A stretch of DNA of 26,200 nucleotides from Lentibacillus juripiscarius JCM 12147 (GCA_001311805.1 BBCA01000043.1:1-26200), one strand, 5' to 3'; counted from the first letter of the stretch, positions 8,318-19,449 are shown. Program-made: numbers and translations. Notes: a model not told the origin generated them from the sequence alone.

Positions 8318-8401
8318 TCACTTGCCTTTTCTGAAAGCTCCGGCGACAGCACGAACAAAGCCGCCGATAAATCGTGGGAGTTTAATCGTATAAAATTTCA
8401 T
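8318..8401 (-). CDS. spoVM: Stage V sporulation protein SpoVM (27 aa)
   Basis: A tiny amphipathic-helix peptide that recognises the positively curved forespore membrane and anchors SpoIVA, starting spore coat and cortex assembly. The predicted peptide has 27 residues, beginning MKFYTIKLPRFIGGFVRA and ending GAFRKGK. It closely matches the 26-residue B. subtilis peptide MKFYTIKLPKFLGGIVRA.., including the Pro at position 9 that limits helix insertion. The start is ATG at 8401 behind AGAGGAGG. It lies between thiN and rpmB as in B. subtilis and is followed by its own terminator. Sporulation (sigma-E) control is known for the family; I could not identify a convincing promoter. Confidence 0.95.
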   Translation of the reverse strand: MKFYTIKLPRFIGGFVRAVAGAFRKGK

Positions 8402-8446
8402 GAGTTCTCCGCCTCCTCTGTTCGCAAACAAGCTTACAATGGTAGT

Positions 8447-9094
8447 CTATTGGTCATTGTTCTTTATTATCAATAGTATGCCTTTATGATACGAAAAAGT
8501 ACCATAATTTGAAATAAGCTTGTTAGAAATACAGAGGGTTGACCCCCAGGCAACCGATGCGTCAGTCAATGGATAGTAAAAGCCTTCCAGTGTCAATCCT
8601 TCGACACAGCTTGTGAATGGCACAAAGGATATCGTTGGGTACTGGTTGTCATGACGAACTTCATACCGGCCTGGTTCCACAAGTTCCAGACGGTTTTGCC
8701 GGTCTATTATTACCCCTTGTATACCCTGATCCATTATCCTGTGCAGCAGCTGGACGTTAATCAGTTCATGATCAAGACGCCCGCCGGTAACGCCGAATAT
8801 ATAGATCGTCTTGGGAGCCAGCTCATAGGCCTGTTCCAGTGCAATTTCCAAATCGGTCTGATCCTTTTCGGAAGGATACATACGAAATACATTTGCCTTA
8901 CCTTGCACAATCTCTTTTTCCCCCGCAGTCATTGAGTCAAAATCACCAACAGCATAATCCAGTCTTATAGCAGTTTCTGCCAGTGTCAGTGCTCCTCTGT
9001 CTGCACCAATCCATACATCGACTGATTCGTTAAATGCAGCAAGATCAGGAATCAAGTCTCTAGGACCGTTCCCTACAATGGCGACCGTACGCAT
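8447..9094 (-). CDS. thiN: Thiamine pyrophosphokinase
   Basis: ThiN transfers pyrophosphate from ATP to thiamine, making the cofactor thiamine diphosphate in the cytosol. It has 215 residues from ATG at 9094. Motifs in order are GADRGALTL, AVGDFDSM, EKDQTDLEIAL, GVTGGRLDHELINVQLL and the C-terminal GSTLCISN. I chose 9094 (MRTVAIV) because it aligns with the B. subtilis start and sits eight bases after CAGGTG. ATG at 9100, overlapping the rpe stop as TGATG, and GTG at 9103 are in-frame alternatives. The frame is intact. It follows rpe tightly and precedes spoVM. Confidence 0.94.
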   Translation of the reverse strand: MRTVAIVGNGPRDLIPDLAAFNESVDVWIGADRGALTLAETAIRLDYAVGDFDSMTAGEKEIVQGKANVFRMYPSEKDQTDLEIALEQAYELAPKTIYIFGVTGGRLDHELINVQLLHRIMDQGIQGVIIDRQNRLELVEPGRYEVRHDNQYPTISFVPFTSCVEGLTLEGFYYPLTDASVAWGSTLCISNKLISNYGTFSYHKGILLIIKNNDQ

Positions 9095-9099
9095 GTCCA

Positions 9100-9756
9100 T
9101 CACACCTGAACGGAGCGGCGGATAGCATCGATTGCCTGCTGCCGGTCAACATGCTTAAAAATTGCGCTCCCTGCCACCAGCACATCTGCCCCGGCATCTG
9201 TGCAGGACTTTGCTGTTTCGGCTTTGACTCCTCCATCCACTTCAATTTCAAAGGACAGCCCATCTGCATTTCTCCACCTGGCAACCTGTTCAATTTTATG
9301 AATGGTACTCGGGATAAATGACTGTCCGCCGAAACCCGGATTGACTGTCATAATAAGAACCAGATCGATTTCATGCAAAATGTCCCTGATCATCTCCGCC
9401 GGTGTGGCCGGATTGATGACAACACCAGCTTTTACGCCGTGCTGTTTGATAAGCTGGACTGTCCGGTGCAAATGCGGTGCGGTCTCTTGATGGACAGTAA
9501 TAATGGAAGCCCCCGCCTCAGCAAATGCCGGAATGTACTGATCAGGATTTTCAATCATCAAATGAACATCCAGTGGCAATGTCGTATGCGGTTTTATTGA
9601 TTCCGCAATAAGAGGACCAATGGTGATATTCGGAACAAAGTGTCCATCCATCACATCAACATGAATATAATCTGCCCCGGCCCGTTCCACATCCTTTATT
9701 TCTTCACCCAGCTTCGAAAAATCAGCTGACAGAATGGATGGTGCTATTTTCGTCAT
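9100..9756 (-). CDS. rpe: Ribulose-phosphate 3-epimerase
   Basis: Interconverts ribulose 5-phosphate and xylulose 5-phosphate in the pentose phosphate pathway. It has 218 residues and a TIM barrel with APSILSADF, HVDVMDGHFVPN (metal-ligand region), DVHLMIENPD, MTVNPGFGGQ and EVDGGV. The start is ATG at 9756, seven bases after the GAGGT that lies in the last codons of rsgA. The frame is open upstream into rsgA without a stop, which gives an apparent RsgA-Rpe fusion, but this comes from a missing base in rsgA. Rpe itself is intact and has its own start and ribosome-binding site. Confidence 0.95.
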   Translation of the reverse strand: MTKIAPSILSADFSKLGEEIKDVERAGADYIHVDVMDGHFVPNITIGPLIAESIKPHTTLPLDVHLMIENPDQYIPAFAEAGASIITVHQETAPHLHRTVQLIKQHGVKAGVVINPATPAEMIRDILHEIDLVLIMTVNPGFGGQSFIPSTIHKIEQVARWRNADGLSFEIEVDGGVKAETAKSCTDAGADVLVAGSAIFKHVDRQQAIDAIRRSVQV

Positions 9757-9757
9757 A

Positions 9758-10637
9758 TTAATACCTCGGCTTTCGTGAATTAATTTCATCCAAAAACGGA
9801 TATAGTGTGCATATCGCTGTTCGGCAATTTCTCCATCTTCAACTGCTTGTTTTACTGCGCATTTCGGTTCTTTATAATGATAGCAGCCGCGGAACTTGCA
9901 GCCAGGTTCCCGTTCACTTATTTCCGGAAAGCAATCAGAAAGTTCCTCAGCGGAAATGTCTGTTAAATCTAACGTACTGAAGCCTGGCGTGTCGGCAACC
10001 AGGCCACCACCAGCTTCCACCAGTTCGACGTGTCTTGTCGTATGTTTTCCACGACCAAGACTTGTCGATATATCATCTGTCTGCAGTTCCAGGGATGGAT
10101 TAACAGCATTCAAGAGGGACGATTTCCCAACACCGGACTGCCCCGCAACGATTGATACACAGTCTTTGAAATGCTGCTTCAAGAATTCAAAATCACCCAG
10201 CTCACGGGCAGATACGAATTCCACCGAATAGCCGATTTGTTGATAAACTGCTTGCCAGTCTAAGAGATCAGCTTCCTCTGATTCAGACAGCAAATCCTTT
10301 TTCGTTATTAAAATAACTGGCCGGATGTGTTTCGACTCGATCAGCACAAGGAACCTGTCCAAAAGCAGCGGGTTAAAATCAGGGCGTGCAGCGGAAGTTA
10401 CAATAATTGCCTGATCAATATTTGCTGCTGGCGGACGGATAAGTGCGTTTTTCCTCGGCTTAATCGAAAGAATGTAGCCTTCTCCCTGTGTGCTTTTGTC
10501 AAATTCAACAAAATCACCGACAAGCGGGGTGATATTTTTTTACGGAAAACACCCCTGCCTCTGCACCGGAAAGTCCCTTCTTCATTTTTCACATCGTAAA
10601 ACCCGCTTAACGCTTTAATGATTCTGCCTTCCGTCAT
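9758..10637 (-). CDS. rsgA: Ribosome small-subunit-dependent GTPase RsgA (two frameshifts)
   Basis: RsgA is a circularly permuted GTPase that checks late 30S subunit maturation. The reconstructed length is 293 residues. The N-terminal OB fold (EGRIIKALSGFYDV, CRGRGVFRKK) is followed by the permuted GTPase (TKKD as G4, GQSGVGKSSLLNA as P-loop, DTPGFS as G3) and a zinc site (CKFRGCYHYKEPKCAV). The start ATG at 10637 directly abuts the prkC stop (TAGATG). A missing A in the T7 run at 10535-10541 removes about 75 residues from the N-terminal frame. A missing T in the run near 9793 replaces the conserved end RKPRY-stop by read-through into rpe. Confidence 0.93.
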
Positions 10638-12652
10638 CTATTCACCCTCTGCATCTTCATAAGAGATTGATTTATCAATAAATAAATTATCGTCACGGTA
10701 CACTTTGTAGTCAGCAATACTGTCGGGCGCTATCGTCAAGGTTATCGTGAATTCTCTGTCGTCGGAGATGGTATACGTGTCATAAACTTCGGTGATGGTA
10801 CGGTTCTTATCACCGATATAAATTTTCACCGTCTGTTCTGGAGGTGTATCCGATTCATCATTTTCTCCACTTAGACTATATGGCACTGTAAATGTCACCT
10901 GATGGTTCTTTGGCGGCTTTTCTTCAGGACCTGACGATATATACACATCAACCGTATCTCCTTCACTCATTTCCTTGCCAGACTCAGGTTCCTGGCGAAT
11001 AACCTCACCCTTTGGTACGGTTTCTGAATGTTCATCTTGGATATTAGCCGATAACCCTTGTTCTTTCAAAGTGTCCATCGCCTTTTCTTCGGTCATTCCC
11101 TGTAAATTACTTAACTCAATCGGTTTCGGCCCAATGCTGACTTCGAATTTGACGTCTGTTTCACTCGGTTTGACACCTGTTCCTGGAGCCGGACGGATAT
11201 GCGAAATAATATTGCCTGCAGAAACATTTTTCGAATGGGATTCCTCTGAAGCTACATTATATCCCTGTGTTTCAAGTAGTTGCTTTGTCTGATTATAGTC
11301 TTTACCGGTATAATCCTTAAAGGAAACTTCCTCTTCACCCTCACTGACGATAAGTGTGACTGTATCTTCCTCTTTTACCTTCGTTCCAGCGCTTGGGTCA
11401 GTACGGATAACAACCCCTTCATCAACTTCTTCCGAATACATCTGTTCACGCTCTGTATCCAAGTTCATATCATGCAAATCGGTAACAGCATCCTCATAAG
11501 GCATGGCTGACACATCGGGAATGACAACATCTTTCGGTCCAAATAGTCCCGGGAAGATGAAAAATGACGCTACCCCCGCTGCCAGGAGTACGAACAACAG
11601 ACCAAGAGATAGAAACCACTTTTTTTTCCGGCTGCGTTTGCCTTTTTTATCAGCCGGCTTTTCAGTGGACTTCTTCTTTTTGCTATTAAATTTCTTTGTG
11701 TCTTTTCCCCCAGAATGGGTAATTGTATCAGCCGCGTCATCTTGCTGTATCTGATTGTCTGTAATAATCGGGATGGCTTTTGTTTCTTCCCCTGCTTCTA
11801 CAGGTGCTCGTATTTTTCCTCATTTCGTTTATCCGGATCAAGGGCTGTTTCCAATGCTTCTTCCATTTCATAGACGGAAGCATACCGGTGAAATGGATCT
11901 TTCGCCGTTGCCCGCAATACTATATTTTCCACGCTCTGAGGAACATTCGGATTGAAGCGTTTTACAGATGGTGTATCATCCTGTAAGTGTTTGAGGGCGA
12001 TTGAAACCGGTGTCTGACCTGAAAATGGCAAGCGCCCTGTCAGCAGTTCGAAAAGGACAATCCCCAATGAATAGACGTCAGACTTTTTCGTTGCCATTCC
12101 TCCGCGTGCCTGTTCCGGTGATAAATAGTGAACAGAGCCAAGAATGGAGTTCGTCTGTGTCAGGGCGGTAGCACTCAAGGCAACGGCAATTCCAAAATCA
12201 GTCACTTTTGCTTGTCCATATGTATTAATCAGTATGTTCTGTGGTTTAATATCACGGTGGACGATTTCGTTGGCGTGTGCATGTGCAATGGCGTCGGCAA
12301 TTTGCTTCATAATATCCAGCGCCTCCTGCACATCGAGCGGGGCGTAATGCTGGATATATTCTTTCAGCGTCATCCCATCCACATACTCCATAACCATGAA
12401 CAAAATCTGGTCCTCTTCCCCAACATCATAAATACTGACAATGTTCGGGTGGGACAAGCTTGTTGCCGATTGTGCCTCGCGGTCAAACCGGGCTATAAAC
12501 TCCTCATCATCAGCGTAATCCATCCGCAGTACTTTTATTGCCACATCCCGGTCCAAAATAATGTCTCTGGCAAGATAGACGTTGGCCATCCCGCCGCCGC
12601 CAATGGTCTCCTTTATTCTGTACCGTTCATTTAACAGGTGGCCCTCAAGCAT
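10638..12652 (-). CDS. prkC: PASTA-domain Ser/Thr protein kinase PrkC (one frameshift)
   Basis: A membrane Ser/Thr kinase that senses peptidoglycan fragments; in Bacillus it drives muropeptide-induced germination. The reconstructed length is 671 residues. The cytoplasmic kinase domain has glycine loop [12 protein letters not shown], Lys40 in VAIKVL, catalytic HRDIKPQN and DFGIA. A basic juxtamembrane stretch ([12 protein letters not shown]) and one transmembrane helix near residues 340-365 come next. Three extracellular PASTA-type repeats ([38 protein letters not shown]) and a C-terminal tail complete it. The start ATG at 12652 overlaps the prpC stop (TAATG). A missing A in the T5 run at 11813-11817 separates kinase from transmembrane/PASTA parts in the raw frame. 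Confidence 0.94.
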
Positions 12653-13406
12653 TACGTATCACCCGCTTCCGCTGATGAATCATGCTCCAGTATGATGACG
12701 GAAATATTATCCTCGCCGCCACGTTCATTAGCCAGGCTGATAAGCTCTTCAGCCATCACGTCACTCGCCAGCTGTTTTTGAAGGTATGTTTCCATCTCAT
12801 CATCCGGCAGTTGTTGGTCAGCCCGTCAGAACAGAGCAATAGTTTGTTTCCAGCGCCCCATTCAATAGTCTGAACGTCAGCTGCGGCATGTTCTTCTGTC
12901 CCCAGTGCTTTTAGGAGCACATTTTTGCGGGGATGCTCCTCCGCCTCGTCTTTTGTAATTTGGCCTGAACGGACAAGTTCATTAACTAATGAATGATCCT
13001 CGGTAACCTGGTGCAAACCGTTCTCTTTCCATACATAACAGCGGCTATCCCCGATATGGGAAATCACCGCATAAGCATCGGTGCAAACTGCCATGACGGC
13101 TGTTGTACCCATACCGGCACATTCTTCATGTTCCTGGGAGTGCCTCAATATGGCCGCATTCATATCTGCAACCATTTCGTTCATCCAGGTTTCTATTGCT
13201 TCCGGTGATGAAAAGGCTTCTGTTTTTTCCCATTTTTCCTGGACAAAGGTTGTTGCCATTTGACTGGCTACATCACCGGCTTGGTGTCCTCCCATACCGT
13301 CTGCAACGATTGCCAGAAGCTCACCATCCCGGTTATAGAAAATGCCACCTGAATCTTCATTATGATTTCGAACCTGTCCCTGGTCTGTCTTAAATACACC
13401 TTTCAT
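12652..13406 (-). CDS. prpC: PP2C-type Ser/Thr phosphatase PrpC (one frameshift)
   Basis: A Mn/Mg-dependent phosphatase that reverses PrkC phosphorylation; the pair is encoded with a TAATG overlap. The reconstructed length is 251 residues. Conserved PP2C motifs are [23 protein letters not shown] (metal-binding Asp), [30 protein letters not shown] and, after repair, [11 protein letters not shown]. The start is ATG at 13406 (MKGVFKTD) behind AAGGGGTG; an upstream in-frame start at 13451 is less likely. A missing A at 12811-12812 cuts off the last 52 residues, including the final metal-binding GGEDN motif. rlmN, which precedes prpC in B. subtilis, is not here. Confidence 0.93.
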
Positions 13407-13431
13407 TCTTTCACCCCTTGCCAGTACAGTG

Positions 13432-13446
13432 CCTGTGAAACACAGG
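13432..13446 (-). other. Small hairpin between rsmB and prpC
   Basis: CCTGTG-AAA-CACAGG, a perfect 6-bp stem with a three-base loop, in the 53-base gap between rsmB and prpC. There is no T run, so it is not a standard terminator. It marks the place where rlmN would be expected. Confidence 0.4.
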
Positions 13447-13459
13447 TACACCAGGCTGT

Positions 13460-14804
13460 CTACACTCGTTTAATCCTTGTGAGGAAAAATCCATCTGTCG
13501 AAAACGTTTGCGGGAATAGCTGCAGTCCAGTTGCTGACTGTCCCGGAGACTGCTGTATCATTGGCGGTAATTCGCCAAAGAACGTTTCATCTAAAACGAA
13601 TTCCGGGTGTTGCGCCAAAAACGACTCAACTAGATGTTCATTTTCATCTTTATCAACCGTACAGGTACTGTAAATAAGCAGTCCGCCTTTTTTAGTAAAG
13701 GTGCTACTTGCTCCAGTATATCCGCCTGTATCTGTGCCAATTGATGGATGTCCTTTTCCTGTTTATTATATTTGATATCAGGCTTGCCCCGAATGACCCC
13801 GAATCCTGAACACGGAGCGTCGACCAGAATCCGATCGAAGCTTTCCTGTTTGTGCTCCGTCTGAAGCTTCCTCGCATCACCCTGTTTGGCATTGATAATG
13901 GTCAGCCCCAGCTGATCAGCCTTTTGTCTGATTTGCTTTGCCTTCTTGGCGTGGAGATCATATGCTGCAACAGAGCCTTTGTTCTCCATTTTCTCTGCGG
14001 TGTGGGTCACTTTTCCGCCGGGGGCACTGCAAGCATCCAGCACTGCCATGCCGGGTTCCGCTTGAAGCATTTCTGTCACAAGCATGGAACTCTGATCCTG
14101 AATGGTCACATACCCTTCGTCAAACAGCCATGTCTTTAAAATATTCCCTTTATCAATGATGATTCCCTGCCCGGAAAACCCAGATTCACGTGTCTCGAAT
14201 CCCAGTTCGTGCAGTTCATCCATTGCTCTATCACGAGATATTTTCAGAGGTTGCACACGGACCGACATTGGTTTCTGGCTACTGTTAGCATGGCACATAT
14301 CTTCCGTGACTCGCCAGCCATACATGTCCACCCAGCGTCTAATGAGCCATTCAGGATGGCTCGTTTCGACTGCAAGCCGTTTTGCATCGTCTTCTATTTT
14401 GGACGTGTCCGGTACACCATTGCGCTGCACGCTGCGAAGAACCCCATTCACAAATGAGGCAATTCCTTTGTGCCCGCGGTGTTTGGCAATTTCAGCTGCT
14501 TCATGGATGATCGCATGATCCGGCACTCTGTCCAAAAACTGCATTTGGTAAACGGACATCCGGAGCAGGTTCCGTATCCACGGCTGTATTTTTTCTTCGT
14601 CTGTAAAAAAGGGCTGAGATAATAGTCGAGCGTGATCTGCATCTGAACAGTGCCATAAACAATCTCTGTCAGCAGTGCCGCATCTTTGGACGGAATGCTC
14701 TTGGATTTAATCTCATGGTCAATCAGCAGATGGCTGTAGCCGCTATCCTGTTCAATGCGCGTCAGCAGCTCAACGATGGTCTCCCTCACTTTAAATGATT
14801 GCAT
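13460..14804 (-). CDS. rsmB: 16S rRNA m5C967 methyltransferase RsmB (two frameshifts)
   Basis: Methylates C967 (E. coli numbering) of 16S rRNA using S-adenosylmethionine. The reconstructed length is 448 residues. A NusB-like N-terminal domain (VRETIVELLTRIE..GYSHLLID) is followed by the methyltransferase with DACSAPGGK (SAM site), VDAPCSGFGVIRGKPDIKY and the catalytic YSTCTVDKDENE. The start ATG at 14804 abuts the fmt stop (TAGATG) behind GGGTGG. A missing A in the T6 run at 14589-14594 breaks the NusB domain. A second missing A at 13688-13693 falls just before the catalytic Cys motif, so the raw frame loses it. Confidence 0.94.
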
Positions 14805-15749
14805 CTAACCACCCAATACTGTCCCTGTTTTAATTCTATCCTTGGATCCCTGCAGATACTGCCCAACTGTCATGCGTTTTTTCCTGCAGGCTGTATTTCC
14901 GTAATCCGGATGCCTTTCTGATCGCCACAGACGACGACAAATGCTTCCTGGTCGATAATCCGGACGATTTCACCTGGGGTCCCTTCTGTATATGTATGTG
15001 TATCTTTCTCTCCCCACCAAATTTTCATGACATTTCCTTCATACGTTGTAAATGCGCCTGGCCACGGATGGAGTCCCCTAATATGATTATAGACTGTATC
15101 GCGGGACTTCTGCCAGTCTATTTTTTCCTGTTCGCGTTTAATATTGTATGCAAATGTCACCAAGTCTTCGTTTTGTTTTTCAGGGGTTATGTTGCTGCTG
15201 AATATGGCCGGAAGTGTATCAGTCAGAAGGCTCGCGCCAGTTTCTGCCAATTTATCATGCAGTGTTCCAACGTGATCATCCTCCGCAATCGGCACTTTCC
15301 GCTGGGCGATAATATCCCCTGCATCCAATTTTTCGACCATGTACATGATCGTGATGCCCGTCTCTTCTTTCCCCTGCAGGATGGCATAATGGATTGGTGC
15401 GCCACCACGCAGTTCCGGAAGCAGTGATGCATGCACATTAATACAGCCAAACGGTGGTGTTGTCAAGAGTTCGGCCGGAAGGATTTGTCCATATGCCGCC
15501 GTTATAATGATATCAGGCTCGTATGCCAGTATTCGCGCATAGTCATTTTTTTATTTTTTCCGGCTGCAGCACCGGCACATCATGTTTTTCCGCCTCTTCC
15601 TTCACTGGAGGAGGTGTCATGATTTTTTTTTCTGCCTTTTGGTCTGTCAGGCTGTGTTACTGCTAATACAATCTCATGTCCGGATTGGATAAGTGATTGG
15701 AGGACTGGCACGGCAAAATCCGGCGTGCCCATAAAACAATTCGCTTCAA
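14805..15749 (-). CDS. fmt: Methionyl-tRNA formyltransferase (four frameshifts)
   Basis: Formylates initiator Met-tRNA with 10-formyltetrahydrofolate. The reconstructed length is 314 residues. Motifs are [38 protein letters not shown] (active-site region), [12 protein letters not shown] and the C-terminal tRNA-binding domain ending [16 protein letters not shown]. The start is TTG at 15749 (MKRIVFMG) downstream of AAAGGAG. Four shifts are inferred: a missing T near 15733-15736, an extra base in the T9 run at 15623-15631, an extra base in the T7 run at 15546-15552, and a missing base in the T6 run at 14877-14882. Net change is zero. def, which normally sits between priA and fmt, is absent: only 47 bases separate them. 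Confidence 0.92.
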
Positions 15750-15796
15750 TTGGCCGGCGCTCCTTTCTTTTTAAAACTATCTTTACCTGCTCTGCA

Positions 15797-18197
15797 TCAA
15801 ATCAGCTGGTACGGCTGCATATCGACGGTAATCTGCAGGTCGTCTTTACGCACTTGATCATCAAACTGGCGGATAACCTGTTGGATGGATGCGCGCAGAT
15901 TCGGTTCTTGCTTATATTTTACCATGCATTGGTAACGGTATCTATCCTTAATCCTCGGAATTGGTGACGGCGTCGGCCCTAACACGACAGTCTCGGTTTG
16001 AATATGGTTCCAAAGGCCTTTGGCAATCCGCTGTGCCGTCTGGGCCGCTGTAACGTGGTTCTGATGGGATACCGTTATTAGTGCAAGAAATACAAACGGC
16101 GGGTACTGAAATTTCTTCCGCACACGCATTTCATTCTGATAAAACTTCTCATAATCATATTGACTTGCCAGCTCGATACTATAATGTTCCGGCGTATATG
16201 TCTGAACAATTACTTCACCGGGCAAATCATGTCTTCCTGCTCGCCCGCTCACTTGTGTTAAGAGCTGGAATGTTTTTTCTGCTGAACGAAAATCAGGCAG
16301 ATGCAGCATCGAATCTGCTGTCAGTACCCCAACAAGCGTCACATTTTCAAAATCAAGGCCTTTCGCAATCATTTGGGTTCCAAGCAGTATATCTGCCTCT
16401 TTATTGGCAAATTGGTTCAACAGCTTTTCATGTGCCCCTTTTCGCCTTGTTGTATCCACGTCCATCCGCAGCACACGTGCTTCGGGGATCAACTTGGTCA
16501 ATGCTTCTTCAATACGCTGTGTGCCTGTCCCAAAAAGCGGATCAGATCACTGCTGCAGGAAGGGCAGTAGGTAGGCATCGGTTCCTCATAAGCGCAGTAA
16601 TGGCATTTTAATTGATTGCTATTTTTATGAAATGTCAAGGCAATATCACAGTGCGGGCATTCCTTCACATGCCCGCACTCCCGGCACATAACAAAGGTGG
16701 AGTATCCGCGGCGGTTCAGAAGCAGAACAGTCTGCTCCCCGCGGCTTAGGCACTGCTCCACTTTTTCTTTTAAACTCCGGGAAAACATCGACCGGTTGCC
16801 GGCATGCAATTCATTTCGCATATCAACAATTTCCACATGCGGCATTGCTTTGTCATTTGTCCGCTTTGACAGGGTGGACAATTTATAAACGCCTTTTGTG
16901 CACGGGCATATGACTCCAATGATGGGGTCGCGCTGCCGAGGATAACCGGGCATTGGTGGTTCTGCCCCCGGCGTATGGCAACATCCCGGGCGTGATAGCG
17001 CGGCTGATCCTCCTGTTTATAGCTATTTTCATGTTCCTCATCAATAATGATAATGCCAATATTCTCGAAAGGTGCGAAAATCGCCGAGCGCGCACCGACT
17101 ACCACTTGGACTTCCTTCTGATGAATCCGGCGCCATTCATCATATTTTCACCGTTAGACAAAGCACTATGCATGACAGCCACACTGGATCCGAAACGGCC
17201 TTTGAATCTTCGTACCATTTGAGGGGTCAGGGAAATTTCCGGTACCAGTACAATCGCTTCCTGGCCTTTGGCAATCACATCCTGAATCGCCTGCAGGTAA
17301 ATTTCCGTTTTCCCGCTTCCCGTTACACCATGGACAAGAAAAACATTATGGTGGTTCTCGCGGATATCCTGCTTTATCGGCTCAATAGCCAGTTCCTGCT
17401 GTTCTGTCAGTTTCAGTGCTTCCGTTTGTTCAAACGCCTGATCATCGTAAGGGTTCCGGTATATTTCCTTTTGCGACGTTTCCAGAAGCTGCTTGTCTAT
17501 CAGAGAATTCACCGCAGACCGTGTTGTGCCAAATTTCTTAAGCAAAGCACTCAGTTCCGTCTCGTCCGGTCGTTCGATAAAATAAGCAAGCAGTTCTTTT
17601 TGCTTTTTGGCTCGGTTGGATAAATCCCTGTATGCTTCCTCCAGCAAATGTACGTCACGAGATGGTTTGATATACGTAACAAGCTTCCTGGTCACGCGCG
17701 ACTTGACAAGGTAGTGAACGGTTACATCGCCATCCTGGATTGCCTTCTGCACCTGGTTGTAATGGACGCCGGACGTCAATTTCCACGTACGGGACAAAAT
17801 CCCTTCCAGCAAATAACGACTCAAGCTCCTCAGGCAATGGGGCCTCTGACAACCGTTCGAGTTCTTTTTTATAGTTTGCCTTCAGCACTTGCGGAAGCAT
17901 CGCCTGGAATGCAGTGATGTATAAGCTAAGCGTGTCTTCAGCAAGCCACCTCCCCAAGTCAAGCAGTTCAGACGTCAAAACCGGTGTCAAATCAAGCACA
18001 TCAGCAATATCTTTCAGCTTGTCATAAGAAGATTTGCTTGTTTTGCCTGTGACAAATCCCATCACCTTCCTCGGCCCGAATGGCACAATCACACGCATAC
18101 CTGGCTGAAGCACTTCCTGGAAACGCTCCGGAATTCTATAGTCAAATGTCTGGTTAATGGGGATCGCTGGGACATCAACAATAACGTTCGCGATCAT
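15797..18197 (-). CDS. priA: Primosomal protein / replication restart helicase PriA (four frameshifts)
   Basis: PriA recognises abandoned forks and reloads the replicative helicase. The reconstructed length is 800 residues (805 in B. subtilis). The DNA-binding N-terminus ([32 protein letters not shown]) is followed by the helicase core with [14 protein letters not shown] and [11 protein letters not shown] zinc-binding cysteine cluster ([21 protein letters not shown]) precedes the second helicase lobe with [16 protein letters not shown] and QVSGRAGR. The start is ATG at 18197 after GGAGAAAAGTG. Shifts are an extra C near 17791-17810 and missing A/T bases at 17145-17148, 16894-16897 and 16532-16536. 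It sits between coaBC and fmt as in B. subtilis, without def. Confidence 0.94.
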
Positions 18198-18213
18198 CAC
18201 TTTTCTCCATCCT

Positions 18214-19403
18214 TCATGTCACGCAAATAAAGGTCATAATTCGGTCGGCGATATCCGGTTTGGAAGCCAATGAAACCTCTTCCATTTTTTCATCTCGGTT
18301 CACATATGTAACCACATTCGTATCACTGCCAAAACCTGCGCCATCCGCGGCTACGTTATTGATGACAATAGCATCCAATCCTTTTTTCTTAAGTTTTTTG
18401 ACGCCATAGTCAACAGGATTTTCCGTTTCGGCAGCAAATCCAACCAGAAATTGGTTGGTCTTCCGTTCGGCCAGCGACTGAAGAATATCTGTTGTCCGCT
18501 CCATTTCTACATACCAGTCGCCATCATGTTTTTCATTTTTTCACTATGAACCCGTTTCGGCCGGTAGTCTGCTACGGCAGCAGCTTTTATGACAATATCA
18601 TTCGATGCGAAGTGTTCATGCATCACATCATGCATTTCGCGAGCGGTAACAACATCAATCCGCTTCACCTTACTGTCCGATAATGAAAGGCTCACCGGAC
18701 CGGTCACGAGCGTTACTTCTGCTCCCATGCTGCTAGCCGCCTCAGCAAGGGCAAACCCCATCTTGCCGGTTGAACGGTTTGTGAAAAAGCGGACGGGATC
18801 AATTGTTTCTTTTGTCGGACCGGCAGAGATGAGTACTTTTTTTTCCGGCTAGTAAAGCATGGCGTTTTTGGTGATCCTCCATCGCCGCTATGATGCTTTC
18901 CGGCTCTTCCAGACGTCCTTTACCTACATATCCGCAAGCCAGATAGCCGTCACCTGGCTCAATAAAATGGTATCCCCATGATTCCAACTGTTTCATGTTT
19001 TTCATAACGGCCGGGTGTGCATACATATGTACATTCATTGCCGGTGCGATATATACCTGTGACTGTGTGGCCAGTAGAATGGTCGATAGCATGTCATCAG
19101 CGATGCCATTCGCGACTTTCCAATAATGTTCGCTGTCGCCGGTGCCAGCAGGGTAATATCGGCCCAGTCGGCCAAATCGATATGGGCTATTTTCGCCGGG
19201 TCTTTTTCATCAAACGTGTCGGTATAGACGGGGTTTCTTGATAATGCCTGAAATGTGAGCGGGGATACGAATTTCTGGGCATTGTCCGTCATCACCACCT
19301 TTACATCCGCACCAAGCTGGGTCAGCCTGCTCGTCAATGCGCAGGCCTTGTATGCCGCTATTCCGCCTGAAACCCCTAAAAGAATATGTTTATTTCCGAT
19401 CAT
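18214..19403 (-). CDS. coaBC: Bifunctional PPC decarboxylase / PPC synthetase CoaBC (three or four frameshifts)
   Basis: Joins cysteine to 4'-phosphopantothenate (CoaB half) and decarboxylates the product (CoaC half) in coenzyme A synthesis. The N-terminal flavin half has LLGVSGGIAAYK, the HIDLADWAD active-site region, LLAPATANIIGK and IAPAMNVHMY. The C-terminal half has ISAGPTKETIDPVRF, NRSTGKMG, AAAVADYRP and NNVAADGAGFGSD. The start is ATG at 19403 behind AAGGGGG. Shifts are a missing A at 19117-19119, an extra base in the T8 run at 18837-18844 and a missing A at 18529-18533. The raw stop at 18214 gives a short tail. A fourth missing base near 18235 would instead end the protein ..RDMKDGEK at 18197, overlapping the priA start as TGATG. 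Confidence 0.92.
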
Positions 19404-19449
19404 CTCTATCCCCCTTTACTGACAGAACCTTTGCGGCTAGACAACCACA

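Noticed and set aside
9100..10362. Novel RsgA-Rpe bifunctional protein
   Set aside because: A one-base repair restores the conserved RsgA C-terminus and stop, and rpe has its own ribosome-binding site and start.
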